From Henckelia pumila (taxonomy: Eukaryota; Streptophyta; Magnoliopsida; Lamiales; Gesneriaceae): DNA of 64,000 bases. The DNA is taken from the NCBI RefSeq assembly GCF_033568475.1, contig NC_133122.1:180873449-180937448 (forward strand), given 5' to 3'. The translations under genes were made by a program, and so were the position numbers. Under the pieces are notes generated by a model. It was not told the origin of the DNA. It saw only the letters and a program-made list of their open reading frames with translations, and made no database searches. The stretch's first letter is position 1; the number at the start of each line of letters is the position of its first letter. This document shows, piece by piece, positions 11,040 to 22,186 of the stretch.

Positions 11040-14000
11040 TTGGGTAATATGAAGTGCTATGCATGTCAGAAGGTTGGGCATCTAAGAAGAGATTGTCCAG
11101 AAAGGAAAGGGAAGCAACAGAAAAACCCAAGGAATATGGTACTCTGGACATATATTTAGATGGACATGACTCAGCAGAAGTATTAATGGTTTGTAAAGGT
11201 GATCAAAACCACGAATGGATACTGGATTCAGGATGCTCCTTTCACATGTGTCCTATAAGATCTTGGTTTGAAAAGTTGGAGGAATCAGATCAGGGCATGG
11301 TACTGTTGGGAAATAATAAATCATGCAGAATAAAAGGCTCTGGAAACATCAAAATAAGGATGCATGATGGGATTGACCAAGTACTCACTAAGGTGAGGTA
11401 TGTGCCCGAGTTGAAGAGAAACTTGATATCATTGGGAATACTTGATGCTCAGGGATATTCATTCAAATCAGGAGCAGGAAGTCTCTCAGTGTCAAAAGGA
11501 TATCTGGTTGTTATGAAGGCTGTCAAAAGGAACCTCCTATATGTAATACAAGGTGAAACAATTATTGGAAGTACAACTAGTATTCAGGAACAATAGGACA
11601 GAACCAAGCTATGACATCTTAGGCTTGGTCATGTAAGTGAGAAGGAATTACATGAGCTGTCTAAACACGGTCTGTTAGGTGGAGATAAGAACAAATCACT
11701 GGAGTTGTGTGATTATAGCTGTGCTCTTGGGAAATCAAAAAGAGTATCGTTTGGTCAAGGAAGTCACACAACTGAGCAACCATTGGCCTACATTCATTCA
11801 GATCTATGGGGTCCTTCTCGGACAGAAACTCATGGTAAAGGCAGATACTTCATGTCTTTGATATATGATTACTCAAGGAGAGTATGGATATTCATCTTAA
11901 AGACTAAGGATGAAGCCTATGACAAGTTCAGAGAATGGCTGCTGGCAGTTAAGAACAAGAGTGATCGAAGAGTTAAACACCTGAGAGCAGATAATGGGCT
12001 GGAATACTTATCAGATAAGTTTGTGAAGTTATGTAAGGAGAAAGACATTACCGGACACAAAACAGTGGCAGGAACACCACAACAGAATGGTCTAACAAAG
12101 AGAATGAACATAACTCTTCTGGAAAGGGTCAGATATATGTTGATCAATGCTTCTCTTCCTAAGTCCTTCTGGGGAGAAGCATTATCTACCGTGTGCTATT
12201 TGGTCAATAGGTGTCCATCCAGTGCAATTGGTTTCAAGACACCAATGGAAAAGTGGAGTAGAACACCTGCAGACTATTCAAACTTGAGGATATTCGAATG
12301 TCTTGCATATGCTCATCTGAAATAGGACAAGTTGGAATCAAGGACAGTCAGATGTATATTCATTGGGTATCCGGATGGTGTGAAGGGTTATAAGATTTGG
12401 AACCTGGAGTCAAGAGGTCCAAAGTGCTTCAACACTAGAGATGTAAAGTTTGATGAATCCAAACTGGGATATAAAATGAATACATATGGAAAGGAAAGTC
12501 AGATCAGTGTGAATGATAAACTACCGTTTGAGGTGGAGTCTTCTGTTCCAGATACAGGGTCAGATGAGACACAAGATGAGAATCTGACAGCAAGTGATCC
12601 AAAAAAGGATTTGAGTACTTATAATCTTGCAAGGGATAGAACCAGAACGGAGATCAGAGCTCCTAAGAGGTTTGGTGAAGCTGATCTGGCTTGGTATGCA
12701 CTTACAGTAGCTGAGGAGGTGGAGTATTCAGAGCCAAATAATTATGATGAAGCTATGGCGAGTAAACATAAAAACAAGTGGATTGAAGCTATGAATGAAG
12801 AGATGAACTCACTTGAGAAAAATCAAACCTGGACGCTAGTAGACAGACCGAAGCATCAAAAGACATTGGGATACAAGTGGATCTATAACAGAAGGAAGGA
12901 ACTCCTGGTACAGATCAGATCAAGTATAAAACCAGATTGGTTTCAAAGGGTTTTGGTCAGGTAGAAGGAATAGATTTTAATGAAATCTATTCTTTAGTGG
13001 TCAAACATTGTTTCATCCGGATTATGTTAGCACTGGTGAACCAGCTCGAGTTGGAACTTGAGCAGATGGATGTGAAAACTGCGTTTCTACACGGTGATCT
13101 GGAAGAAACTATATATATGGAACAACCTAAGGGCTTCATACATCAAAAAACACATAATAAGGTCTGCTTATTGAGAAAATCATTTTATGGGCTAAAGCAT
13201 AGTCTGAGGCAGTGGAACATGAGGTTTGATGAGTTCATGATTGGTATTGGTTTTAAGAGAAGGAAATATGACAGATGTGTCTATCTGAAAAAGGATGAAG
13301 GGCAGGTTATCTTGCATCAACTGATTTACGTCGATGATATATTGATTGCAAGTAAAAGTAAGATAGAGATATCATCTTTGAAACAACAGCTCAACTCAGA
13401 GTTTGAGATGAAAGATCTGGGAGAACCGAAGAGAATTTTGGACATGGACATAATGAGAAACAGAAAAAGACAGGAGATTCATCTGAGTCAGAAGAACTAC
13501 TTGAACAAGGTTGTTCTGAAGTATAACATGAATCAAGAAAAATCTGTCTTGACCCCTCTGGGACAGCATTTGAAGCTATCTGCGAATCAGTCACCTGAAA
13601 GTGAGGAAGACAAGATGAAGATGGCTGGTATTCCATATGCTAGTGGAGTGGGGAGTCTCATATATGGAATGGTGTGTAGTAGGCCTGATCTGGAATAAAC
13701 AATCAGTGTTGTGTCAAGATTTATGGCTAATCCGGGTACATATCATTGGGAAGCTCTGAAATGGATTCTCCGATATCTCATAAACACAATTGGGCTGGGG
13801 TTGAAGTTTGAGAAACAACAAGATAGGATTGATCCGGTGGTTGGATATGTGGATTCAGATTTTGCTGGGAACTTATACACGAGGAAGTCATTGACAGGAT
13901 ATGTGTTCACCTTTTATGGCACAACGATTACCTGGAAGTCTAATCTACAGTCGATGGTTGCTCTTTCTACCACTGAGGCAGAATTCATAGCTGTTACTGA

Positions 14001-14304
14001 GGCCATAAAGGAAAGATTGTGGTTAAAGGGGATGATAGCAGAGCTTGGTGTGAAACAAGATCAAGTTGTAGTACACTATGACAATCAAAGTGCAATACAC
14101 TTGACAAAATACCAAGTCTATCATGAACGATCAAAACACATAGATGTGAAGATGCATTTCGTCAGAGATGTTATTGAAAAAAGAGATGTGATCCTTGTGA
14201 AGATAGCATCAGAAGAAAATCCTGCGGATGTTATGAAGAAGTCACTGTCGTATGCTAAGTTCAAAAAATGTTTGAACTTAGTTAATGCGGTGATTGCAAA
14301 TTAG
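11040..14304 (+). pseudogene. Copia B gag-pol polyprotein, several breaks
   Basis: In order: zinc knuckle CYACQKVGHLRRDC (about 11053-11095), protease WILDSG (near 11220), integrase HHCC start (HLRLGH near 11620), integrase core with Asp in IHSDLWG (11800) and LRADNG (11985), RT with IYVDDIL (13330) and RNase H with DSDFAG and YDNQSA (13855, 14080). Breaks: a frame change at the start (about 11100), stop near 11594, stop after HLK at 12323, frameshift near 12920 and stop at 13696. The third catalytic integrase residue, normally Glu in a NGxxER context, reads Lys (NGLTKRMN, near 12085). The RT catalytic motif is kept, but no full product is possible. Confidence 0.85.
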
Positions 14305-14360
14305 CCAAATGAGGCTAGGATGGAGAGCAACATTCAACCTGAAAGAATAAAGGTGGAGAT

Positions 14361-15193
14361 TGTTGAAGTATGCTTCTATCAGATTAAATGGGAATAGAGA
14401 AGATATTAGATCAAAGAGTACATATCAGATGAATTCAGTGATCAGATGAGTTCATGGTCAGATCGAATACTGAGATCAGATCGAAGTGATGGTCAGATGA
14501 GTTCTTCGGATGAGTTCATACATATCGATTGCTCGAGTACTGGGACTCGGATAGAAGTCATATGAAGTATCCGAGAAGCAGTAAGCTTGAAGGAAGATCA
14601 ATGCAGATCGAAGTACGAGAGCAGATCAGACTGATGTAAGATGACTTATCGGGTTGAACCATGTTAACTTTATAATTGGGCCGTAAGTTGTTGTTGACCT
14701 AAATCCCAAGATGAAAGTCGGTGTAATTCTCTATATAAGCAGATAAAAGCTGGCCGCAACGAACATAATAGAAAATAAAATTCTTCAAACTCCAGAATAT
14801 ATTTGAGAGAGAATAAAAGAGAGATTTCAGAGGAGAGCTAGAACTGGGGCGCATATTGTGACGAGAAGAATTCAAGAATAACAAGCTTGAATTGTGTCTG
14901 TATCTAGCGTTAGAGTTTTCTGGGCTGTCTTTGTAATAAGCTCTGGTGTTAGAACTTGGATTTCTTCTATTGGTGATTAATAAAGTGGTTGTGTTGCTCT
15001 CCCGTGAACGTAGGCAAATTCCTTGTCGAACCACGTAAATACTTGCGTCGTTTCTTTGCTTTCGCGTGAGTTTTGTGTTTGATCTGCGTGCGTTGGGTTT
15101 TATCTATTTCTGGGATTGTGTTCTTGTTTTGCTGTGTATTCGCTTGTCTGGTAAATCTCGGAATATCGAATTCTTCTGGATTGATTCCTAGCA
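14361..15193 (+). repeat. 3' LTR of copia B
   Basis: Starts TGTTGAAGTATGC after the polypurine tract and probably ends at TCCTAGCA (15193); the end is less sure because the 5' LTR is not in the window. The first 250 bp are rich in repeats of a CAGATCAGATGAG-like motif, possible enhancer repeats. A TATATAAG box lies near 14732. Confidence 0.7.
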
Positions 15194-15662
15194 GTTTCTC
15201 ACCCCCATATTTTGCTTGCTTAATTTAATTAAAATCTCAAAGCTAATTACATTCTAATTCTGATTCTAACCACTCAAAAATATTATGATTAACACTCTGA
15301 CTTCACTATATTTTTGTCTAATCCAAAATTATGGTTTACATCCATTCAAATAAATGGAGAGGAATATGTCTTCTAATTAAGTATTTTGTTATTTCATTAA
15401 AAATTTAAACACTCTACTTAAAAAATTTTCAAGTTTTCATTTTTATTTTCATAACACTATCAACCACTCTTGATTTTTTTTCTCAATGTTTTATATATGG
15501 GTAGAATAGGGTCAGGACCCGTCACATAACCCTCCTACCCAATACCCGTCCCGAAAAGAATCGGAAATTTTTTTTCTCCTGATCCCATAACCGACACATT
15601 TAATCACTTCTAAAAAACATGACTTTAAACACTTGTAGTTTTCTAAATTAAACATATATTTG
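15194..15662. other. AT-rich intergenic spacer
   Basis: Non-coding sequence between copia B and the duplication at the edge of copia C. No ORF, terminal repeats or RNA gene found. If the end of LTR B is right, it is the oldest DNA here, into which both B and C inserted. Confidence 0.5.
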
Positions 15663-15882
15663 TAAACAATGTAGGGAATTTAATGTGAGTCACAAGATAA
15701 AACAGAATTGAGAGAAAATTTTCAATTTTCAATTTATCAAATATCAAAATTATTGGGTTTTGGCCCAACTAATAAACAATGTAGGGAATTTGATGTGAAT
15801 CACAAGATAAAACAGAATTGAGAGAAAATTTTCAATTTTCAATTTATCAAATATCAAAATTATTGGGCTTTGGCCCAACTAA
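15663..15882. repeat. 110-bp tandem duplication across the left edge of copia C
   Basis: Positions 15663-15772 and 15773-15882 are two head-to-tail copies differing at only a few positions. Each ends with the first 22 bp of the C LTR (TATTGGG to CCAACTAA), so the duplicated unit joins old flanking DNA to the LTR start. The duplication must therefore postdate the insertion of C. Confidence 0.9.
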
Positions 15883-16374
15883 TCTTTTCTATATTTCCAG
15901 CCCACTTTCCACGAACCTTTATATCTCTCTTCTCTCATCCTAGAGATAGGGCAAAACGTGACAGAATCAGTCTTCCATGTAAGGCGGCTGAGTGCAAGAG
16001 AGAGTGCTAGAGAGAGTGCGAGAGAAAAGGTTATTTGGTGTGCCTCGTTTTTCCATTGACTGAGTGTCTTCTTTCTTTCTCGTTGCTTTGTGCATCACTT
16101 TCTCTCTTCCCGTCTGTTTGGTTGATTTCTTCACTGTGAGAGAGAGGCAGCGTGCATTTGGGATTAGGGAACTTTTTAGTCTTTGTCGTGGATTGCTGGT
16201 GAATTGGAGAGGCCGTATCCGTTCGTCTGAGCCCCGATTCCTTGATATATATCTATATATTATTGCTTGTTGTTTCTCCCTTTGGATTTGGTTTTTTCAG
16301 GCTGAATGTAAGTGCAAAAATAAGGGAACCAGATTCATGTTGAGCAGGACGGTGGAAGACGTGGATACCTAACA
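15861..16374 (+). repeat. 5' LTR of copia C
   Basis: 514 bp, starting TATTGGGC (terminal TG not kept) and ending CCTAACA before the primer site. Contains AG-rich runs (GAGAGAGTGCGAGAG) and a TTTATATCTC box near 15918. It matches 33346-33623 plus 42219-42452 across the D insertion point. Confidence 0.9.
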
Positions 16375-16758
16375 GTGGTATCAGAGCCATTGGTTGAAGC
16401 TGTCGCCGTCACTGCTGGGTGCCACCGCCGTCGATTGTTGTCGCCGCCGCAGCTGGGTGCTGTCTGTTGCCGTTGCATTCGGTTAGCTGGGAACTTAAAC
16501 TCTTAATTAGAGTTTCGCTCTGGTATATTGGTTGAAGCCTCTTTTACTTCTTTAGTAGCGTAACCGCTGGCCGCGGATGTTATGTGCTTGGATTACGTGC
16601 TGGTAGAATCCTAGGATTTACGTGCTTACTTGTTACTGTTGTGTTTTCACATCTGTGGTTTTAAGTTACGTCCGCTGTGTTCGCTTTGAATTTGTGTAGT
16701 TTACTGTTTTTGTGTGAAAATTTGTTGGTTTTGCTCTTTTGTTTTTTCTGTGTGAAAA

Positions 16759-17969
16759 ATGTCTTTCACTGGTTTTAATCTTGAACCGTTTAATGGGAAA
16801 ACAGATTTCTCAATTTGGCAGCAGAAAATGAAAGGAATTTCGGTACAACAAAAAGTTTTCAATGCAATAGACTTGTCATATTCTGCTGCTGAAACTCCTG
16901 AGAAAAAAGCTGAAATGGATGAGTTTGCTTATTCTTTTATAATCTTGAATTTATCTGACTCTGTGTTAAGGAAAGTTGGTAAACTAAAATCGCTAAATAA
17001 CTTTGGAAAAAATTGTAAGAGCTTTATACTGAGACTTCTTTTCCTAGTAAATTGTTTTTGCTTGAAAAACTTTTTCGGTTCAAACTTGATTTGAATAAAG
17101 ATATTGATGAAAATATTGGTGTTTTTACTAAACTTATTCAAGATATTAAGCAAACAAGAGATAAACACAATGATGAATACACACCTATTGTTCTCTTAAA
17201 TGTTATTCCTGATTCTTACAGTGATGTTAAATCTAATATTAAGTATGATAGAGATAAGATAACATTAGAAACTGTTTTGAATGATTTAAAAAACAAAGAG
17301 ATAGATTTGAAAACCAATAGGAGTGGTAATAATTCTGGTGAGGTTATGTTTGTTAAGGAAAGGTCCAAAACTCGTTTTCATAGACATTCAAACAATCATA
17401 ACCAATCTTCTGTGAAAAATAGAGGTAAGAGTAAGCAAAGATTACAGTCGAGGCCTAAGAACAGAAAATTCTTTAACTGTGGAGAATTTGGTCATTACAT
17501 TAAAGACTGTTCTAAGCCTAAGCAAAGCCAGAACCAACCCTACAAAAACCAGCATGATGAACATGCTAATATGACTTCTTGTAGTGAAAATATTAGTGAT
17601 GTTTTTATGGTGACTGATATGTGTAATGTGCATAATGTGAACTCTGTGCATTCTAGTTCTTTGAGCGAAAATGAATGGCTTTTTGATTGTGCGTGCATGT
17701 TTCATATGTATCCTTTCAAAAACTTGTTTTCTAATTATATAGAAGTAAAGCATGGGTCAGTGTCTATGGCAAATGATAAGTTGTGTCAAGTTGCTGGTTT
17801 TGGTGATGTCTCTTGTTATATGTTAACCTTGAAAAATGTGAGATATGTTCCCGACTTATGCCATAATTTGATTTCATATTCTGCATTGGAATATGACAGT
17901 TTAAAGGGTAGATGGGGTGATGGGGTCATGAAAATTTTGAAAGGTTCTTTAGTGATTTTCAAAGCATAA
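16759..17969 (+). pseudogene. Copia C gag and protease start, frameshifted
   Basis: Two overlapping frames (16759-17094, 17052-17969) make a Tork-type gag: N-terminal FNGKTDFSIWQQKM, a UBN2-type body, a basic linker and a zinc knuckle near 17470. A frameshift lies at about 17010-17060. The knuckle has lost its first Cys (FFNCGEFGHYIKDC), and the protease motif near 17680 reads FDCAC rather than a DTG/DTA form. The frame ends where E inserted (17982). Both the frameshift and the altered residues indicate an old, dead copy. Confidence 0.8.
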
Positions 17970-17981
17970 AAATTGAGAAAC

Positions 17982-19826
17982 TGAAAGAGTGGGTGCCCGG
18001 TGAGCCAACTTGTGGCTAAGGGCTTTGATGACTCTTTGTATAAACAATCTTTTGTTTAATATAATTTACACTTTTATTAATGGCAATGACTTTATCTTTC
18101 TTCATATTGTTATATTGTGATATACTATTGTTGTTTTGATAAAGACCTTGAATATACTATAGTGTATGTAAGATGTGGTAGAACATGGAGATGTCTATCA
18201 TGAAACACATCTTATAGTCACTGTATATTCTAAACTGTTCCTAGTCGATTGAGCCATCCGATAATAAGGATAAGGATCGCTCGAGTTTGAGACTAGCATT
18301 TGCGATGCGGAGTACCACGTTTCATTGGTAAGGAACATAGAGATGTTCGAAGCATGCAAATGGATATTCATATGATGAATGATCGAACTACCCTATCCGG
18401 ACTTTCCAAGTGGTTATCACTTATCGAGTGGATATAGTCCGCGGTTTTGGTTGTACACCATTAGTCCTTACTACTTGAAACATCATTGAGACTCTATATG
18501 CTAGTACTGTGCTTTGACTCGTTTACCGACTCTATTGGGGTCATCAGGTGTCGGGATTGGGTACAGTTACAACACATATAGGAGTCGATGCTTTGTTGTC
18601 AAGGATTCACCACATACTTGCGAGTGTGGATATCCTATGCGATCTGAGGAGATATTAGTGTGACGAATCTCTGGCCAGAGTACATGATGTGGTTTAAGAA
18701 ATGGTTTCTTAGTAGCACATGCGATGTCACTATTTGATCTTCAAGATGTATTGCATAGTTATCGAATCTCGAACGACTCTCGATATACCAATGGTTGTTG
18801 ATTCGATCGGGATATATGGATGAAGGGACCGTACTGTACGCTAACCAAAATCTATTGGTTCTTGTAGGCACTATCAGTGATACCTAGGAAATCATGGGGC
18901 GATGTTGCTAGACGCTCTTACCATGATTCGATGGGCAAGTCGAAAATTGTTGTTCCGAGTCACAAGGAGTTGTGAGCCCACGGCTAGCTGTATCCCTGAA
19001 CCATTGAGGGTCACACAGTGTAATGGATTTTTAATCCCTGTTGAGATAGTTAAATTTAAAGAGTTAAATTTAATGAACAAAGAAGTTGGACTTCTTATTT
19101 AAGAGTAGAGGAGTAAGATTTCCTAAAATGACATAGGGATGGGCATTTTTGGAAATCACTGAATTCGGATTCAGAAAAATTTATCTTGACTTTAAAAGGT
19201 GCAGAAATGGTTTCTGTGCACATTGGTGAAATCGGTTTATCAATCGGAGTCATGATGAATTTTATATTAATTTCTGAACATGCGGGCTTTGCTTGTCGGG
19301 CTTGAACTTATGACTAATGGGCCCTAAGTTGTTAGCGGCCTACATTATAAATAAGTTATTGCAGTACAGAAATTACACACAACAGGTCACAATTTTCGAA
19401 AAAAACCCTACTTTTTCTCTCTGAAGTGGCCGACCCCCTCTCCCCTCTGCTCGGTAAAATCCAGTCTGTGAATTTTGAATTGCAGTCTGGTTTAACGGAT
19501 CAAATTCGTTAATATCTTCGTAAAAACTTCTGATAGATTTTCTAGTGCAATCTATCAGAGGGATTAAATATCCGTTCGTGGACCTGATTGAAGAACAGTT
19601 CGTCCATCAGTTCCAGGGATATACAACAAGAGCAGAGCAATCTGTTGGTGTCCAAAATCTCAATTCGAGATTGAGGTAAAAATTTATAATCGTTATTTAA
19701 TTTTTACACACACACAATTTAATCGTAAGGTTGATACCCATTATGGAATCGTTCCATACAAAAATTTTAAACTTCCGCTGCACCGGGTATCAATCCTAAT
19801 TGATCTGATCGCCGCGTTCTCCAACA
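17982..19826 (+). repeat. 5' LTR of copia E
   Basis: Starts TGAAAGAGTGGG and ends TCTCCAACA. Small open frames inside (for example around 18635-18871 and 18902-19102) recur in the other LTR only because the LTRs are near-identical; I do not call them genes. The last 400 bp include an ACACACACA run and the likely R/U5. Confidence 0.93.
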
Positions 19827-19953
19827 GTGGTATCAGAGCCAGGTTGCTCAGATCAAGCGATTAAATTAATCGATTGTACAAAAATTTTTAAGCCTCGGTT
19901 TTTGAAACAAAATAAATATTTTAAAAATAATAAAAAAAAATTTCGGGCAAAAA

Positions 19954-20135
19954 CCCGGGCAGCGATTGGATCGCTGCCCGGGGGGGGCAGCGATGGTCGC
20001 TGCCCTGCGCAGCGCTGGGCGCTGCACAGGGCGGCGCACGGCGCTGCCCAGGGCAGCGATCGTCGCTGCCCTAGGGGCAGCCTGGCTGCCCGGCCCGACC
20101 CCATTAGGGCGCGGGCAGCCCGGGAATGTCCCGGG
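19954..20135 (+). other. GC-rich stem-loop array in the leader of E
   Basis: Successive near-perfect inverted repeats: CCCGGGCAGCGAT/ATCGCTGCCCGGG (19954-19982, loop TGG), GGGCAGCGA/TCGCTGCCC (19985-20005, loop TGG), GCAGCGC/GCGCTGC (20009-20025, loop TGG), AGGGCAGCGA/TCGCTGCCCT (20050-20072, loop TCG), GGGCAGCC/GGCTGCCC (20075-20091) and CCCGGGA/TCCCGGG (20119-20135). Neighbouring stems are also complementary to each other (for example 20042-20058). It begins about 125 bp after the primer site in otherwise AT-rich DNA. Retroelement leaders hold dimerisation and packaging signals, so a structured RNA role is possible but is inference. The open frame across it (19827-20291) looks incidental. 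Confidence 0.75.
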
Positions 20136-20299
20136 CGGCCCGCGGGAAAAATTAATTTTTTAATTTTTAAATTAAATGTTAATATGTTAAAATTCTATTT
20201 TTTGGTCCGATCGAAAATTGTTTTGATTGGTCCACGAGGCGTGGGATCGAATTGTTCGAGTCCGAAAATTTTAAAATTGATTTTTGGATAAATTTGAAT

Positions 20300-21660
20300 T
20301 TTTGGAAAATTTAAATATTTTATCCGTTAAATTGAATTTTGAAATTAATTATTTTTGGTACAATTGATGATAAGATATGATCTTATGGATATATTGAGTA
20401 AAATATGATTTTATGTATAAAATTGGATTTTATAGATAAAATATGATTTTATTTGATAAAAAGATAAAATATGATTTTGTATATAAAATAAGATTTTATG
20501 TATGAAATATGATTTTATCCTTTTAAATTTAAATTGCCATTGCATGTTATCCAATAAATTAATTTTGAATTAAATGTTATTGGATAAGGATGATCGATTG
20601 CCATGACCAATTTTGTAGGTGTATGTTAGGAATTTACATTTGTTTTTATTGTTGTTGGTTTTATTAATGGGTCTGGTTTATGGCCCAATATGAATTGTCA
20701 TATGTAATAAAAGTGGGCTTGGTTTATGGCCCGTTCCCACCCCTTAAAAATGTATCCCCTACTTGTCATTGTTATTTATTGTAAATACATTAGATTTAGT
20801 AGGAGATCAAGATTTGAAGATGGAGGTGGGCCCAGCAGACAATAAAGACAGAAGAAATGTAAATTGGAAGCTCAATGTAATAGGGTTGCATTGCATACTG
20901 CATATTACCTAGGATTGGACTAAGACTCGTGATTGGCAACCACGGGTCGATTAGAAATGGAATCGATCATCCTATATAATATGTGATATTATAGTTGTAT
21001 GCATGTTTTAGACAAAATTGTGTGAATCCGACAAGCATACAAAATTTTAAAAATGATGAGACAAATTTTTATAATTAAAATCCCTCATTTTAAATATGAT
21101 TTAAAATTGATATCAAGATAAATAAAGGAAATTTAAATTTATTTAAATGTTCCTACCTTCCATCAACGATCAATGTATGAGATGCTACCCACGGATACGG
21201 TCCGGCTCATATTATTGGGAGGGCCCGTTCGTCGAAAAGCTGTACATTGGATCGACACATGTTGTAAGTTGGGTGGAACTCCCATGGGATCGGCTCATAT
21301 TATTGGGGGATCCACATGGCGACCGTCCATCACAACTTAATATTGATGGGTCATCTTGACATGTCACAATAAACGGCGTCATATTATTGGGCCCTTATTG
21401 GACATGAGATAAAAACGTGGAGGTTGCTTTGGAAGCAATTGGACTCTACCTTTTGAAAATTATGGTTGGCTGATATTATTCGGGACCATAAGTTTGTCAA
21501 TTGGACTCCATGTTCTCACTAAGGAAAACAGTTTCCCGTTTTCACTAGAGGGTAGTGAAATCGTTAAAATAGTGGGAGTGAGATTCATAAAATAAATTTC
21601 GCCTATTTTATGTCTTAGTAAATTAATTAAACAATCATCGATAATTGTCTGTTTCATCTC
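20300..21660 (+). other. Untranslated leader of copia E
   Basis: About 1.4 kb between the stem-loop array and the gag start, without a convincing ORF. It contains runs of ATAAAATATGATTTTAT-like repeats (20360-20520) and several ATATTATTGGG repeats (21210, 21297, 21380, 21474). Such long leaders occur in some plant copia families. Function unknown. Confidence 0.6.
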
Positions 21661-21671
21661 AGTATATCATT

Positions 21672-22186
21672 ATGATGAATCTTCGTAATCCACATGTCTC
21701 AATTCTCCAACAAAACAAACTTACTGGCGCAAACAATACAGAATGATTCCATAAGTTAAGATTGTCCTAAGTTCGGAAAGGATTTTCTAAGTGTTAAAAA
21801 AGGCTTTTCCGAAAACAGCCCCGGCTGATGTAACTGCCGAAAGGTTGGCCGAACTAGAGAAATGGTTGGACCATGATCTCAAGGCCAAATGTTACATGCA
21901 AAATTGGACAAGTCTAAACAAGTTTGCCATCACTGCAAGAAACCCGGTCATTGGAAACGTAACTGCAAGGAATACCTCAAGCAGTTGCGAACTGCAAAGG
22001 GTATGTTTTACATTAAAATGTTTTTCTTAATACTACTTCTTGGGTATTGGATACCAGATGTAGATCTCATATTTGCAATGAGTTGCAAATGATGACAAGA
22101 AGTAATAGGCTAAGGATGGGTGAGACCCAGTCAAGGCTCGGGAATGGTTCCAGAGATAAATCCAAAGCTATAGGAGACATTTATTT
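21672..22186 (+). pseudogene. Copia E gag-protease with internal deletion
   Basis: Gag begins MMNLRNPH at 21672 and meets a stop after about 25 codons. Shifted frames continue with the N-terminal region to LEKWLDHDLKAKCYM (about 21890), where the sequence jumps directly to the zinc knuckle CHHCKKPGHWKRNC (21910-21950). In related elements some 150-200 residues lie between, so most of the capsid region is deleted. The protease follows near 22045, with the catalytic motif DTG changed to DTR (LDTRCRSHICN). No functional capsid or protease can be made from this copy. Confidence 0.75.

Larger units (their letters stand above)
10887..15193 (+). mobile_element. Ty1/copia element B (Tork-like), 3' part, interrupted by gypsy A
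   Basis: Coding sequence resumes right after gypsy A within gag (zinc knuckle near 11060) and runs through protease, integrase, RT and RNase H, the Ty1/copia order, to 14304. A polypurine tract AAGGTGGAGAT (14350-14360) precedes the 3' LTR. The 5' LTR and first part of gag must lie left of the window beyond gypsy A. Similarity to the TNT1/Tork group is recognised from integrase and RT motifs. Confidence 0.85.

Noticed and set aside
18635..19102. Overlapping 62-78 codon frames in LTR E, repeated at 25746-26213
   Set aside because: They recur only because the two LTRs are near-identical; no start context, domain or codon pattern supports a protein.
19954..20135. CRISPR-like repeat array
   Set aside because: The units are adjoining hairpins with 3-nt loops and no spacers, in a plant retroelement leader.
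19827..20291. 154-codon open frame just after the E primer site
   Set aside because: It runs through the GC-rich stem-loops and AT-rich leader; composition explains the lack of stops, and gag starts much later at 21672.
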